64,000 nucleotides of DNA from Deltaproteobacteria bacterium HGW-Deltaproteobacteria-6 (lineage in GTDB: Bacteria > Desulfobacterota > Syntrophia > Syntrophales > Smithellaceae): the NCBI GenBank assembly GCA_002840435.1, contig PHAT01000001.1, positions 1 to 64,000 on the forward strand, given 5' to 3'. A program made the translations under genes and the position numbers. This document shows positions 27,592 through 36,682 of this stretch, one piece after another. How positions within the stretch are numbered: the first letter of the stretch is position 1; each line of letters begins with the position of its first letter. The notes under the pieces were generated by a model. The model was given only the letters and a program-made list of their open reading frames with translations. It was not told the origin of the DNA and did not search any database.

Positions 27592-28065
27592 CCCGGCCGC
27601 TTCCGGATAAGTGTTGTCTAAAACGATAATTGATTGAAAGAAACGTTCAATGCCGATCAGAAAAAGAATAAAACATTTAATCCCGCTAATGCGGGGCAAG
27701 TGTCAATTTGCCTCAGCTTGCTGCGAAACGGTTGGCAGAAGGGCTGTATGGAATTGACTGTTTTGTGCCGGATGTTTAGTTTTCGACAAGTGATTGCGGC
27801 GATTCATGTGACAGTCGGAGCAACAACAAGGATTCTTCGAAAAAATTTGTAATGGTTTGATATATTAAAAAATATGACCAGGGTGGAGACAATGCGTCAG
27901 CCGTAATATGTTTATCAGCTGTTCTTTGTCGAAGCTTTACCATTAATCGGCATTGTGCTAGAAACATGTATAATGAAAGATAAAACGACCTGCAGGAAAA
28001 TACCACTACGACATAAGCACATGTTATCCGGACGAAAAACAAAACGCCCGGAGTCGTTTTCTTTT
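27592..28065. other. Intergenic region before the helicase gene
   Basis: Together with the leader at 27459-27591 this makes about 600 bases without a convincing gene. A 72-codon frame on the plus strand (27634-27852) has no ribosome site and no recognisable sequence. A short hairpin CCCGC-TAAT-GCGGG sits near 27680. The end (27955-28065) is in frame with the helicase and could be its N-terminus if an upstream start is used. Confidence 0.5.
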
Positions 28066-30060
28066 ATGAAACCGGACATTGCCCAGCCGCTTCGGAGCAT
28101 TCTGGCGCGGATCGGCAAGCCTGAAGCCGCGCCTTTTGTGCCGGATGAATTTCAGGTGCAGGCGCTTTCCGCCATCAGGCAAAATGATTGTCTGGTGATT
28201 GCCCCGACCGGTTCCGGTAAAACCTGGATCGCGCGCGAAGCCATTTTGTCGGTGATGGAAAAAGGCGGACGCGCCTGGTACGCGTCGCCGCTCAAAGCCC
28301 TGTCCAATTCCAAATGGGTGGAGTTCGGCCTGCATTTTGATCCCGAAAATGTCGGCATCATCACCGGCGACACCAAAGAAAATACCGAAGCGCCGATCAT
28401 TGTCGGTACGACGGAAATCCTGCGCAATCAGCTTTATGACGTTATGCATGAGGGACTGGACCTGGATTGCGATCTGGTCATTCTGGACGAAGCACATTTT
28501 CTGGGCGACGTTGACCGCGGTGTCGTATGGGAAGAAATTATGATTTACCTGCCGGTACGGGTAAATCTGCTGTTGCTTTCGGCCACCATCGGCAATGGCG
28601 ATGAGATTGCGTCTTGGCTTTCATCCATCCGCAATAAAACCTGCACGGTGATCCGTGAGGAAAAACGCCCCGTGCCGCTGTATCCGATGTTCCTGCATCC
28701 GTCCGGCTGCCTGCATCCTTTTCTGGACGGCAAAAAAGCCGGGCATGCTGTTTGTGAGTTTTTGAAAAAAGAAAAATTCCGGCACCGGGGAAGCCGCCGT
28801 CCGCCGGATTACGCCGGTATTATACGGGTGCTGGAGCATTTCAACCTTCTGCCGGCCATCTTCTTTTTAAAATCGCGCGCGGAATGCGACGCGGCGCTTT
28901 CCTGCCGGTCGGGACTTGCGCCTCTGAAAGAGAATGACGCGTTCAACGATGATTTATACGATCTTTTAGATCGGTTTCCTTCTCTCGGCTCTCACCGGCA
29001 GATCAAGGCGCTCCGGGCCGCAGGACTGGCCGCGCATCACGGCGGGCAGTTGCCGTCCTGGAAACTGCTGGTTGAGGAAATGATGAACCGCGGGCGCCTG
29101 CGGGTGATTTTTGCCACCTCCACTATTGCCGCCGGTGTAAATTTCCCCGCGCGAACGATTGTGCTGTTTAATTCCGATCAGTTTAACGGGCATGATTTTG
29201 CGGAACTGTCGGCAACGGAGTTTCGCCAGATGACGGGAAGGGCAGGAAGGCGCGGTCAGGACAACATCGGCTTTATGCTGGCGGTTTCCGGCCGGTTTAT
29301 GGATTTGGGACATATCAGGAAAATGCTGGGAGCTGCTCCGGAAGATATCTTCAGTCAGTTGAAGAATGACTTTGGGATGGTTCTGAATCTGCTTTTGTCA
29401 CAGACACCGCATGATGTGAAAAAAATATTTGAAAGATCGTTTGCGGCCTGGCAGCAAACGAAAGCGGAAAATCATGGAGCGTCTGCCGCCGATCTGCTGT
29501 GGAAGGATTTTTCCCTGCACCTGAATTTTCTTCGTGAAGAGGGATTTGTCGATGCGGCAGGCAGGCTCACCGATGATGGGCACTGGGCGTCACGTCTGAG
29601 GCTGGACCATCCGCTTTTGGTTGCCGAATGTCTGCGAAAAGGCGGCTTCCCGGGGGATAATGAAAAACTGCTGGCGGCGGTGGTTGCGGTGTTTGCCTAC
29701 GACCGTGACGATGAGATACAAATGGTCACCAAAGAACTGCCGCATAAACTGACAGCCGTGCTGCGCAAAATGCTGCTGGTTGTCCGGCCGCTTTCTCGCC
29801 GGCTGGAGGAGGCCGGATTTGTCGGCGCCAGGTTGTTTGCCTCGGCCGGGGTGGCGATGTATTACTGGGCGCAGGGGAGGGACTGGGATTTGATGATCAG
29901 GATGACCGGCATTGCCGAGGGCGACATGGCCTCGTTGATCCTGCGCACGGCGGACAATCTGCGGCAGATCGCTTCCCTCAAAGATACGCATCCGGAAATA
30001 GCGGCATGCGCGGTTCGGGCAAGGGAGGCGATACTGCGCGAACCGGTCCTCTTCCTGTGA
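28066..30060 (+). CDS. Ski2-like DEAD/DEAH-box helicase
   Basis: A 664-residue superfamily 2 helicase. The Q-like motif (FQVQALSAIRQNDCLVIAPTGSGKTW, Walker A at about 45-52) is followed by the DEAH box (LDEAHFLGD, about 140), motif III (LLSATIG), and the second RecA domain with GVNFPARTIVLFN and QMTGRAGRRGQD (motif VI), as in the Ski2/Mtr4/Hel308 group. The C-terminal ~180 residues are helical. An RNA or DNA role cannot be decided. The start is uncertain: the frame is open to 27955 (GTG) with ATGs at 27973 and 28021, but the upstream part is basic and without a ribosome site, so the ATG at 28066 (GGAG 12 bases before) is preferred. Confidence 0.85.
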   Translation: MKPDIAQPLRSILARIGKPEAAPFVPDEFQVQALSAIRQNDCLVIAPTGSGKTWIAREAILSVMEKGGRAWYASPLKALSNSKWVEFGLHFDPENVGIITGDTKENTEAPIIVGTTEILRNQLYDVMHEGLDLDCDLVILDEAHFLGDVDRGVVWEEIMIYLPVRVNLLLLSATIGNGDEIASWLSSIRNKTCTVIREEKRPVPLYPMFLHPSGCLHPFLDGKKAGHAVCEFLKKEKFRHRGSRRPPDYAGIIRVLEHFNLLPAIFFLKSRAECDAALSCRSGLAPLKENDAFNDDLYDLLDRFPSLGSHRQIKALRAAGLAAHHGGQLPSWKLLVEEMMNRGRLRVIFATSTIAAGVNFPARTIVLFNSDQFNGHDFAELSATEFRQMTGRAGRRGQDNIGFMLAVSGRFMDLGHIRKMLGAAPEDIFSQLKNDFGMVLNLLLSQTPHDVKKIFERSFAAWQQTKAENHGASAADLLWKDFSLHLNFLREEGFVDAAGRLTDDGHWASRLRLDHPLLVAECLRKGGFPGDNEKLLAAVVAVFAYDRDDEIQMVTKELPHKLTAVLRKMLLVVRPLSRRLEEAGFVGARLFASAGVAMYYWAQGRDWDLMIRMTGIAEGDMASLILRTADNLRQIASLKDTHPEIAACAVRAREAILREPVLFL

Positions 30061-30065
30061 GGTTT

Positions 30066-30185
30066 GGGCCGTTGAAAACCGCCCACCTGCGGCGTTTCCC
30101 TCACCCTTCGTCGTTGCGGCGTATGAAAATACGCCTCACTCCTCAGGGCTCGGGGGCCTTGCATCTGGACGGTTTTGAACGGCCC
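30066..30185. repeat. MITE-like interspersed element with terminal inverted repeats
   Basis: Arms GGGCCGTTGAAAACCG (30066-30081) and CGGTTTTGAACGGCCC (30170-30185) are complementary at 15 of 16 positions. Between them the sequence folds further, with a central hairpin GGCGTAT-GAAA-ATACGCC (30118-30135). The style, a long cruciform of about 120 bases beginning 5 bases after a stop codon, is that of interspersed repeats often seen in deltaproteobacterial genomes. No open frame of note is inside. It could also end the helicase transcript, but no T-run follows. Confidence 0.6.
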
Positions 30186-30261
30186 TGAAAAACAATGGTG
30201 TATGAATACAAAATTTAGTGAAAATAAAAATTTATAAGGAAATAAATAATTTATTAATCAT

Positions 30262-31440
30262 ATGCTGAAAAAGTTATTGATCATTCTATCGCTGATATTT
30301 TGTTTTTTGACATCCAATCCGGTTTTGGCAGCCGACACGCGGGTGACGGAGCTTCGCACCGGCAGCTTCCATACCAATCTGCTGCAGGGGATCAGTAAAA
30401 CTTTCAATATGGATAACGCCGCCGCAGATGCTTATTTCAAGAAGGCCATAGAATTGGAGCCCGAAAATCCGACCGGATATGCCCTGTCCGCGATGCTGCA
30501 TTTATTCGCTTATGAAATGTGCTATACCCTTGAGCAACGGCAGAAAGAGAAAGAAGCCATTTTGTACTATTCGGAAGAAGCGCTGGCGCGGGGTGAAAAA
30601 AGGATTGCCCGGTATCCTAAAGACAGCCGTGCCTATCTGGCCATGGCTCTGGCTAAAATTGCCAAAGTTAACTGGGCCATCAAAGAGAAGAAATATCTGG
30701 TCATGGCCCAGGAAACATCCAGTATCTGGGATTATCTGGAAGCCGCCAAATCCGCTGATCCCAATAATTATGATGTTGATTTTTTAATGGGATGGCTCCA
30801 CTACCATATTGATCATTTTCAGGGGATGACCGGTTTCCTGTCTTCATGGCTGATCGTGGATGGAAACCGGCAAAAGGGGCTGCAGGAAATAAAAACAGCG
30901 GCGCAAAAGGGGTATCTTCTTCGTGATATCGCTCAATCCGAGCTGATTTCGGTTTATCTCAACTATGAAAAACAACCATCCAAAGCCCTGCCCATTCTTC
31001 AGGATTTAAAAAATAAATTTCCAAATAACTATAACTATTACTTTACACTGGGTATGGCCATGGTGGAGTTGCGCCGGTTTGACGAAGCCGAGGCCATCGC
31101 CGCACAAATTGAAAAAAACATCAGCTCCGGGGCGTCGCCCTTTGTTCCGCAGCTTCAGCCGCGCTATAATCAGTTGATGGGACGGATTCATTTTAAACGC
31201 GGTGAATACGGAAGAGCCGAATCGTTTTTTCAGAAAGTTGTTCAGGACAAATCTTTCTATAATGCCCGCACGCGGGCCCGGTCTCTGGTCTATCTGGGCA
31301 TGATTCATGATATTCGTCAGGAACGCAGATATGCAGGGGATTACTACAAGCGGGCGCTGCAAGTTGAAGGCGCCGAGGGATCTGCGAAGATTGATGCGAA
31401 AGAATATCTTAAAACGCCTTACCGGGTGAATGGGAAGTGA
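30262..31440 (+). CDS. Exported TPR-repeat protein
   Basis: A 392-residue protein with a signal peptide (LKKLLIILSLIFCFLTSNPVLA) followed by tetratricopeptide-type helical repeats, e.g. AADAYFKKAIELEPENPTGYALSAM, YNYYFTLGMAMVELRRFDEAEAIA and RIHFKRGEYGRAESFFQKVV. It is probably periplasmic or membrane-attached and serves as a protein-binding scaffold. No enzyme domain is seen. It is convergent with the ATPase gene, with 79 bases between them. Confidence 0.8.
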   Translation: MLKKLLIILSLIFCFLTSNPVLAADTRVTELRTGSFHTNLLQGISKTFNMDNAAADAYFKKAIELEPENPTGYALSAMLHLFAYEMCYTLEQRQKEKEAILYYSEEALARGEKRIARYPKDSRAYLAMALAKIAKVNWAIKEKKYLVMAQETSSIWDYLEAAKSADPNNYDVDFLMGWLHYHIDHFQGMTGFLSSWLIVDGNRQKGLQEIKTAAQKGYLLRDIAQSELISVYLNYEKQPSKALPILQDLKNKFPNNYNYYFTLGMAMVELRRFDEAEAIAAQIEKNISSGASPFVPQLQPRYNQLMGRIHFKRGEYGRAESFFQKVVQDKSFYNARTRARSLVYLGMIHDIRQERRYAGDYYKRALQVEGAEGSAKIDAKEYLKTPYRVNGK

Positions 31441-31519
31441 ACAGCAAAAAAGGCGCAAAGCCGCCAAGGGATAAAGATAAATAAAGGAATCATTGAAAAG
31501 ATGTAAATATTGTTTTGCC

Positions 31520-34231
31520 TCAGCGCGCTTTTTTCAATACATGCAGCCTCACCCATTTTTCCAAACCGATAATGCAGTAAACGGCAAGGGCAACACCGAC
31601 AATCAGAAGCCAGTCGTTTGCGCCGATCGGGGCGCTGTGAAACACTTTATTCATAAACGGCGCATAGGTGAAGAGGAGCTGCAGGACGATCATCAGACCG
31701 CTGCCCGCCAGCACCCAGGGATTGGACAATAGCCCGATTTTAAACATGGAACGCGTCAGCGACCGGCAGTTGAACAGGTAGGTGAGTTCGATCAGGACAA
31801 ACATGTTCACCGCAACTGTCCGGGCCGTTTCCGGCGTATAACCGGCGGCTTTCTGCCAGTTGAAGACGGAAAAGACCGCCGCAAGCATCAGCAGGGAAAC
31901 CAGTAAAATACGTCCGATCAGAATGCCGGACAAGATGGGGCTGTCGGGCTTGCGGGGCGGATACGTCATTAAATCCGTTTCGCCCGGCTCGAAGGCCAGC
32001 ATCAATCCCAAAAGCACCGCCGTGGTCATGTTGATCCAGAGAATCTGCACCGGGAGAATGGGCAGCGCCACACCGCTCATGACGGCGGCCAGAATCACGA
32101 GGCCTTCGCCGCCGTTGGTGGGAAGCGTCCAGGTGATGAATTTGATCAGATTGTCAAAAATGCGGCGTCCTTCATCAACGGCGGCGGTGATGCTGGCGAA
32201 ATTATCATCGGTGAGCACCATGTCGGCGGCTTCCTTGGAGACGTCCGTACCGGTGATGCCCATGGCAATGCCGATATTGGCCTGCTTGAGGGCGGGGGCG
32301 TCATTGACACCGTCGCCGGTCATCGCGACAATGTGATTGCGGGCCTGCAGCGCTTTGACCAGCCGCAGTTTCTGCTCGGGCGCGACGCGCGCGAACACGG
32401 ATGTCGTTTCCGCTTTTTCAATCATCTCTGCGTCCGAGAGGCTTTCCAGCTGCCTGCCGGTGAGGGTCGCGGGTTTTTCATTTTCCCGGCCGGGAACCAG
32501 GCCAATGCCCAGCTGTCTGGCGATTTCCGTCGCGGTGACGGCATGATCGCCCGTGATCATTTTCACGGCAATGCCGGCCTTGCGGCAGACGCCGACGGCG
32601 GCAATAGCTTCGGTGCGCGGCGGGTCAATCATGCCCTGCAAGCCCAGGAAGGTCAGGCCCGACAGGCAGTCGTCAACATCCAGCTTGTTTTTATCGATGG
32701 TCTTGCTTGCCAGCGCCAGCACGCGCAAACCGCCCGCCGCAAACTCGTCCGACTTTTTGAAGATATCGCCCTTGTCCAGCGGCGCCGGTATTCCGTCCGT
32801 CGACAGACTCTCCGAACAGGCCTCCAGAACCTTTTCAATTGCGCCTTTCAGATAGAGTCGGTTGCCCTGCCCGGTTTTGTGCAGGGTGGCCATAAACTGG
32901 CGTTCCGATTCAAAGGGAACGATATCCAGGCGGGGCATTGTTTCCAGAGCCTGCCCGGGAAAAAACCCGGCCTTGGCGGCGGCCGTAATCAACGAGCCTT
33001 CCGTCGGGTCTCCCTCGACGCGCCAGAGCGAATCCGATTCGACCAGGCGCGAATCGTTGCACAGAAGACCGGCGATGAGCGTCTCGGAAAGCGGCGTGGA
33101 CAGTTGGCCGGTTACGGACGCGCCATTGGCGAGAATCCGGCCCTCCGGCGCATAGCCGTTGCCTTCCACGTCAAAAAAAACGTTTCCCGCAAAAATGCGG
33201 CGGACGGTCATCTGATTTTCGGTTAGTGTGCCGGTTTTATCCGAGCAGATCACGGTCGTGCTGCCCAGGGTTTCCACGGCGGGGAGCTTGCGGATGATGG
33301 CCTTGCGTCTGGCCATGCGGCTAACGCCGATGGCCAGTGTAATGGTCACGGCGGCGGGCAGCCCCTCCGGTATGGCGCCCACGGCCAGCGCGACGGCGGC
33401 CATGAACATATCGACCGCGCCTTCACCGCGCCAAAGCCCCACGGCAAAGGTCAGCGCCGCCAGCGCCAGGATGGCGATCAACAGCACCTTGCTGAAGGAA
33501 GCGATCTTGATGGTAAGGGGTGTGGAAAGGTCCGTCGCCTCGGAGATCATTTCAGAGATGCGCCCCGTTTCGGTTTTGTTGCCGGTGGCGACAACCACCG
33601 CCTGCGCCTGTCCGTAAGTGACCAGTGTTCCCGCGTAAGCCATGTTGCGCCGGTCGGCCAGAATCGTTTCGGGGTCCAGCACCTCTTCCTTTTTGATGAC
33701 GGGTACGGATTCTCCGGTGAGCGCGGATTCGTCCACCTGCAAGTCGCGGCAAGACAGCAGACGGACATCGGCGGGAACCTTATCGCCGGACTGGATGCGG
33801 ATGATGTCCCCGGCGACCAGATGGATCGAGTCGATCTGCATCCACTTGCCGTCGCGCAAAACCGTAGCCTGCGTGGTCATCATCCGCTTGAGGGATTCAA
33901 TGGCCTTTTCTGCCTTCGATTCCTGAACAAACCCGATGACGGCGTTGACGATGACGACGCCGAAAATAACGGACGAATCCGCCCATTCCCGCAAAAGCAG
34001 TGTGATGAGGGCGGCGGCCAGCAAAATATAGACCAGCGGTTGGCGAAATTGCAGCAGAAACCGGGCGAGCGGCCCTTTCTGCTTTTTGGCCGTGACCATA
34101 TTGAGGCCGAAACGTTCGATGCGATGTTTTGCTTCAAACAGCGAAAGCCCGCGATCCGGATGCGTGGTTAAAAGTGTTGTGACTTCTTCGGCCGGACAGT
34201 GATGCCAGTGTTTGCAGATTAACGACTCCAT
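31520..34231 (-). CDS. P2-type cation-transporting ATPase (calcium pump-like)
   Basis: A 903-residue P-type ATPase. The N-terminal cation-ATPase domain (W H H C P A E E V ... GLS..EA..R...FG.N) is followed by the actuator TGES (about residue 172), PEGLPAAVTI in M4 as in SERCA-like pumps, the phosphorylation motif DKTGTLT (about 330), KGAIEKVLEACS, GDGVNDAPALKQANIGIAMG and a C-terminal membrane region with VQILWINMTTAVLLGLMLAFEP. It probably exports Ca2+, though Mn2+ or Na+ is possible in this subfamily. AGGAG lies 8 bases before the ATG. It is a single gene. Confidence 0.9.
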   Translation of the reverse strand: MESLICKHWHHCPAEEVTTLLTTHPDRGLSLFEAKHRIERFGLNMVTAKKQKGPLARFLLQFRQPLVYILLAAALITLLLREWADSSVIFGVVIVNAVIGFVQESKAEKAIESLKRMMTTQATVLRDGKWMQIDSIHLVAGDIIRIQSGDKVPADVRLLSCRDLQVDESALTGESVPVIKKEEVLDPETILADRRNMAYAGTLVTYGQAQAVVVATGNKTETGRISEMISEATDLSTPLTIKIASFSKVLLIAILALAALTFAVGLWRGEGAVDMFMAAVALAVGAIPEGLPAAVTITLAIGVSRMARRKAIIRKLPAVETLGSTTVICSDKTGTLTENQMTVRRIFAGNVFFDVEGNGYAPEGRILANGASVTGQLSTPLSETLIAGLLCNDSRLVESDSLWRVEGDPTEGSLITAAAKAGFFPGQALETMPRLDIVPFESERQFMATLHKTGQGNRLYLKGAIEKVLEACSESLSTDGIPAPLDKGDIFKKSDEFAAGGLRVLALASKTIDKNKLDVDDCLSGLTFLGLQGMIDPPRTEAIAAVGVCRKAGIAVKMITGDHAVTATEIARQLGIGLVPGRENEKPATLTGRQLESLSDAEMIEKAETTSVFARVAPEQKLRLVKALQARNHIVAMTGDGVNDAPALKQANIGIAMGITGTDVSKEAADMVLTDDNFASITAAVDEGRRIFDNLIKFITWTLPTNGGEGLVILAAVMSGVALPILPVQILWINMTTAVLLGLMLAFEPGETDLMTYPPRKPDSPILSGILIGRILLVSLLMLAAVFSVFNWQKAAGYTPETARTVAVNMFVLIELTYLFNCRSLTRSMFKIGLLSNPWVLAGSGLMIVLQLLFTYAPFMNKVFHSAPIGANDWLLIVGVALAVYCIIGLEKWVRLHVLKKAR

Positions 34232-34517
34232 CGCGTTGACTCCTGAAAAAAAGCAGCTTAAAAAACGAAACGCCCGAATAAACTTTGCTATGTTGAAGAA
34301 CTTCGAGAGTACTGATGAAAACGATCCATGCCAATGACCTGGACGCCATTGACGGCCTTAATATAAACGAGATAAATGAATTGTCAAACGGAATCGGATC
34401 GGCATCAGGCCATCCGTTCATAGAGCGGCGGCGATGCGGATGTCATCCGATGATGCCCGGCAAGACTGTCAACAAGGTCATCCATAAAGCTTCCCGCATT
34501 TTGCGCCTAAAATCTTT
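34232..34517. other. Intergenic region between the cation ATPase and uvrB
   Basis: This stretch and the leader to 34684 make about 450 bases without a supported gene. A 68-codon plus-strand frame (34315-34521) has no family resemblance and no ribosome site, and is not called. The uvrB promoter starts at 34518. Confidence 0.5.
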
Positions 34518-34546
34518 TTGACACACAAGAGGTCTTCTAATATTAT
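34518..34546 (+). promoter_or_regulatory. Sigma-70 promoter of uvrB
   Basis: TTGACA (34518-34523), 17-base spacer, TATTAT (34541-34546). This predicts a leader of about 130 bases before uvrB. No LexA-type box was recognised. Confidence 0.6.
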
Positions 34547-34684
34547 TTCGTGCCACGAAGCAGGTGGAAACAGGAAGATGTTGAAATCAGGTGTATTTCG
34601 GCGGGCATTTGGTGTTGCGCTTTACCCGTCAAAGAAGTTGTTGCTTTTTTTGCAACATGCAGGCTTATTGACAGCAATAGAGCT

Positions 34685-36679
34685 ATGGAAACTTTTTCTT
34701 TAATTACAGATTTTATCCCGTCGGGCGATCAGCCGCAGGCTATTGATGCATTAACGCAGGGGCTGGCTGACGGCAAAGAACATCAGGTGCTGCTGGGCGT
34801 TACCGGCTCCGGAAAAACCTTCACGATTGCCAATGTCATTTTGCGTGCGCAGCGGACGGCGCTGATTATCGCACATAACAAAACACTGGCCGCGCAGCTG
34901 TATGAAGAATTCAAAGGCCTCTTTCCCGATAATGCCGTGGAATACTTTGTCAGTTATTATGACTACTACCAGCCCGAAGCTTATCTGCCCACAACGGATA
35001 CCTATATCGAAAAAGATTCGGCCATCAATGAGGAAATCGACAAACTGCGCCATGCGGCGACTCACGCGCTCCTGACGCGCCGTGACGTCATCATTGTAGC
35101 CAGCGTTTCCTGCATTTACGGTCTGGGGTCGCCGGAAGCCTATCTGGGCATGATTGTGCAGCTGGAGGTGGGGAAGGATGTTTCCCGCGAGGACATGCTG
35201 CACCGGCTGATTGAAATCCAGTATGAACGAAACGACATTGATTTTCACCGCGGCACATTTCGCGTGCGCGGCGATGTCGTGGAAATCTTTCCGCCTTATG
35301 AAGACGAACAGGCCATCCGCGTGGAATTCTTCGGCGATACGATTGAAGCGATTTATCTGATTGACCCGTTGCGCGGGAAGAAGCTTGGCTCGCTTACCAG
35401 GACAGCCGTCTATCCGGGCAGCCATTACGTCACCACGCGCGAGAATCTCAAACGGGCGACCGCCGACATCCGCGCGGAACTGGCGCAGACCCTGTCCAGA
35501 TATAAAGAACAGAATATGCTGCTGGAAGCACAACGGCTGGAACAGCGCACAAATTTTGATCTGGAAATGATGGAAGAGATGGGCTACTGCCAGGGCATTG
35601 AAAATTATTCCCGCCATCTGACCGGCCGCAAACCCGGCGAACCGCCGCCGACGCTCATGGAATATCTGCCGAAAGACGCCCTGATTATTATTGATGAGAG
35701 CCACGCCACGCTGCCGCAGGTGGCCGGTATGTATCGCGGCGACCGGTCGCGCAAGGAAACGCTTGTGAAATACGGCTTCCGTCTGCCTTCGGCATTGGAT
35801 AACCGCCCGCTGCGGTTTGAAGAATACGAAGCGCTGCCCAATCAGCGGATTTATATCTCGGCGACGCCGGCCGCCTTTGAAATGGAAAAAGCGCATGGCA
35901 TCCGCGTGGAACAAATTATCCGTCCGACAGGTCTGATGGATCCGGAAATAGAAATCAAACCCGCCGTGCATCAAGTGGACGACCTGCTGGAAGAAATCCG
36001 TCTCCGCGTTAAGAAAGAGGAAAGAATTCTGGTGACCACGCTGACCAAACGCATGGCGGAGAATTTAACAGACTATTACACCGGCCTGGGCATCCGCGTG
36101 CGTTATCTGCATTCCGATATTCATACGCTGGAGCGCGTCAGCATCATCCGTGATCTACGCCTGGGAGAGTTCGATGTGCTGGTCGGCGTCAATCTCTTAA
36201 GAGAAGGTCTGGATATCCCCGAAGTGTCGCTGGTGGCGATTCTTGACGCGGACAAGGAAGGGTTTTTGCGTTCCGAACGATCACTGATTCAAACCAGCGG
36301 CCGCGCCGCGCGCAACGTCGGCGGCAAGGTCATCATGTATGCCGACAAAATAACAAAATCTATTCAGGCCTGTCTTGACGAAACCAGACGCCGCCGGATT
36401 ATTCAGGCCAAATATAATGAAGAAAACAACATCACCCCCGAAACCATCAAAAAATCGATCAGTAATATCCTGGGTTCAATTTACGAAGCCGACTACATGA
36501 CCGTACCGATAGATGCCGGAGGCCGGGCCATTCCGGCGAAAGAGGAAGATCTGCCCGCTCTCATTAAAAATCTGACGGCGGAAATGAAGCAGGCCGCGAA
36601 AAATCTGGAATTCGAAAAAGCCGCAGCCCTGCGTGATGAAATCAAAGAGCTGAACAAAATTCTCCTGGAGATGGGATAG
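34685..36679 (+). CDS. uvrB: Excinuclease ABC subunit B
   Basis: A 664-residue nucleotide excision repair helicase of the standard length. It has Walker A GVTGSGKT (about residues 37-44), the beta-hairpin region [19 protein letters not shown], the helicase motif ISATPAAFE and [26 protein letters not shown], and the C-terminal UVR domain that contacts UvrC ([16 protein letters not shown]). The frame is open 45 codons further upstream, but [20 protein letters not shown] is the normal UvrB start. It ends 3 bases from the convergent radical SAM gene without a terminator between. Confidence 0.97.
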   Translation: METFSLITDFIPSGDQPQAIDALTQGLADGKEHQVLLGVTGSGKTFTIANVILRAQRTALIIAHNKTLAAQLYEEFKGLFPDNAVEYFVSYYDYYQPEAYLPTTDTYIEKDSAINEEIDKLRHAATHALLTRRDVIIVASVSCIYGLGSPEAYLGMIVQLEVGKDVSREDMLHRLIEIQYERNDIDFHRGTFRVRGDVVEIFPPYEDEQAIRVEFFGDTIEAIYLIDPLRGKKLGSLTRTAVYPGSHYVTTRENLKRATADIRAELAQTLSRYKEQNMLLEAQRLEQRTNFDLEMMEEMGYCQGIENYSRHLTGRKPGEPPPTLMEYLPKDALIIIDESHATLPQVAGMYRGDRSRKETLVKYGFRLPSALDNRPLRFEEYEALPNQRIYISATPAAFEMEKAHGIRVEQIIRPTGLMDPEIEIKPAVHQVDDLLEEIRLRVKKEERILVTTLTKRMAENLTDYYTGLGIRVRYLHSDIHTLERVSIIRDLRLGEFDVLVGVNLLREGLDIPEVSLVAILDADKEGFLRSERSLIQTSGRAARNVGGKVIMYADKITKSIQACLDETRRRRIIQAKYNEENNITPETIKKSISNILGSIYEADYMTVPIDAGGRAIPAKEEDLPALIKNLTAEMKQAAKNLEFEKAAALRDEIKELNKILLEMG

Positions 36680-36682
36680 CAA

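Noticed and set aside
27634-27852. 72-codon plus-strand frame before the helicase
   Set aside because: No ribosome site, no conserved motif and adjoining frames are equally open.
34315-34521. 68-codon plus-strand frame before uvrB
   Set aside because: No ribosome site or recognisable sequence, and it runs into the uvrB promoter.
34751-35974. 407-codon minus-strand frame opposite uvrB
   Set aside because: It lies wholly within uvrB, whose motifs are intact, and has no family resemblance or start signal.
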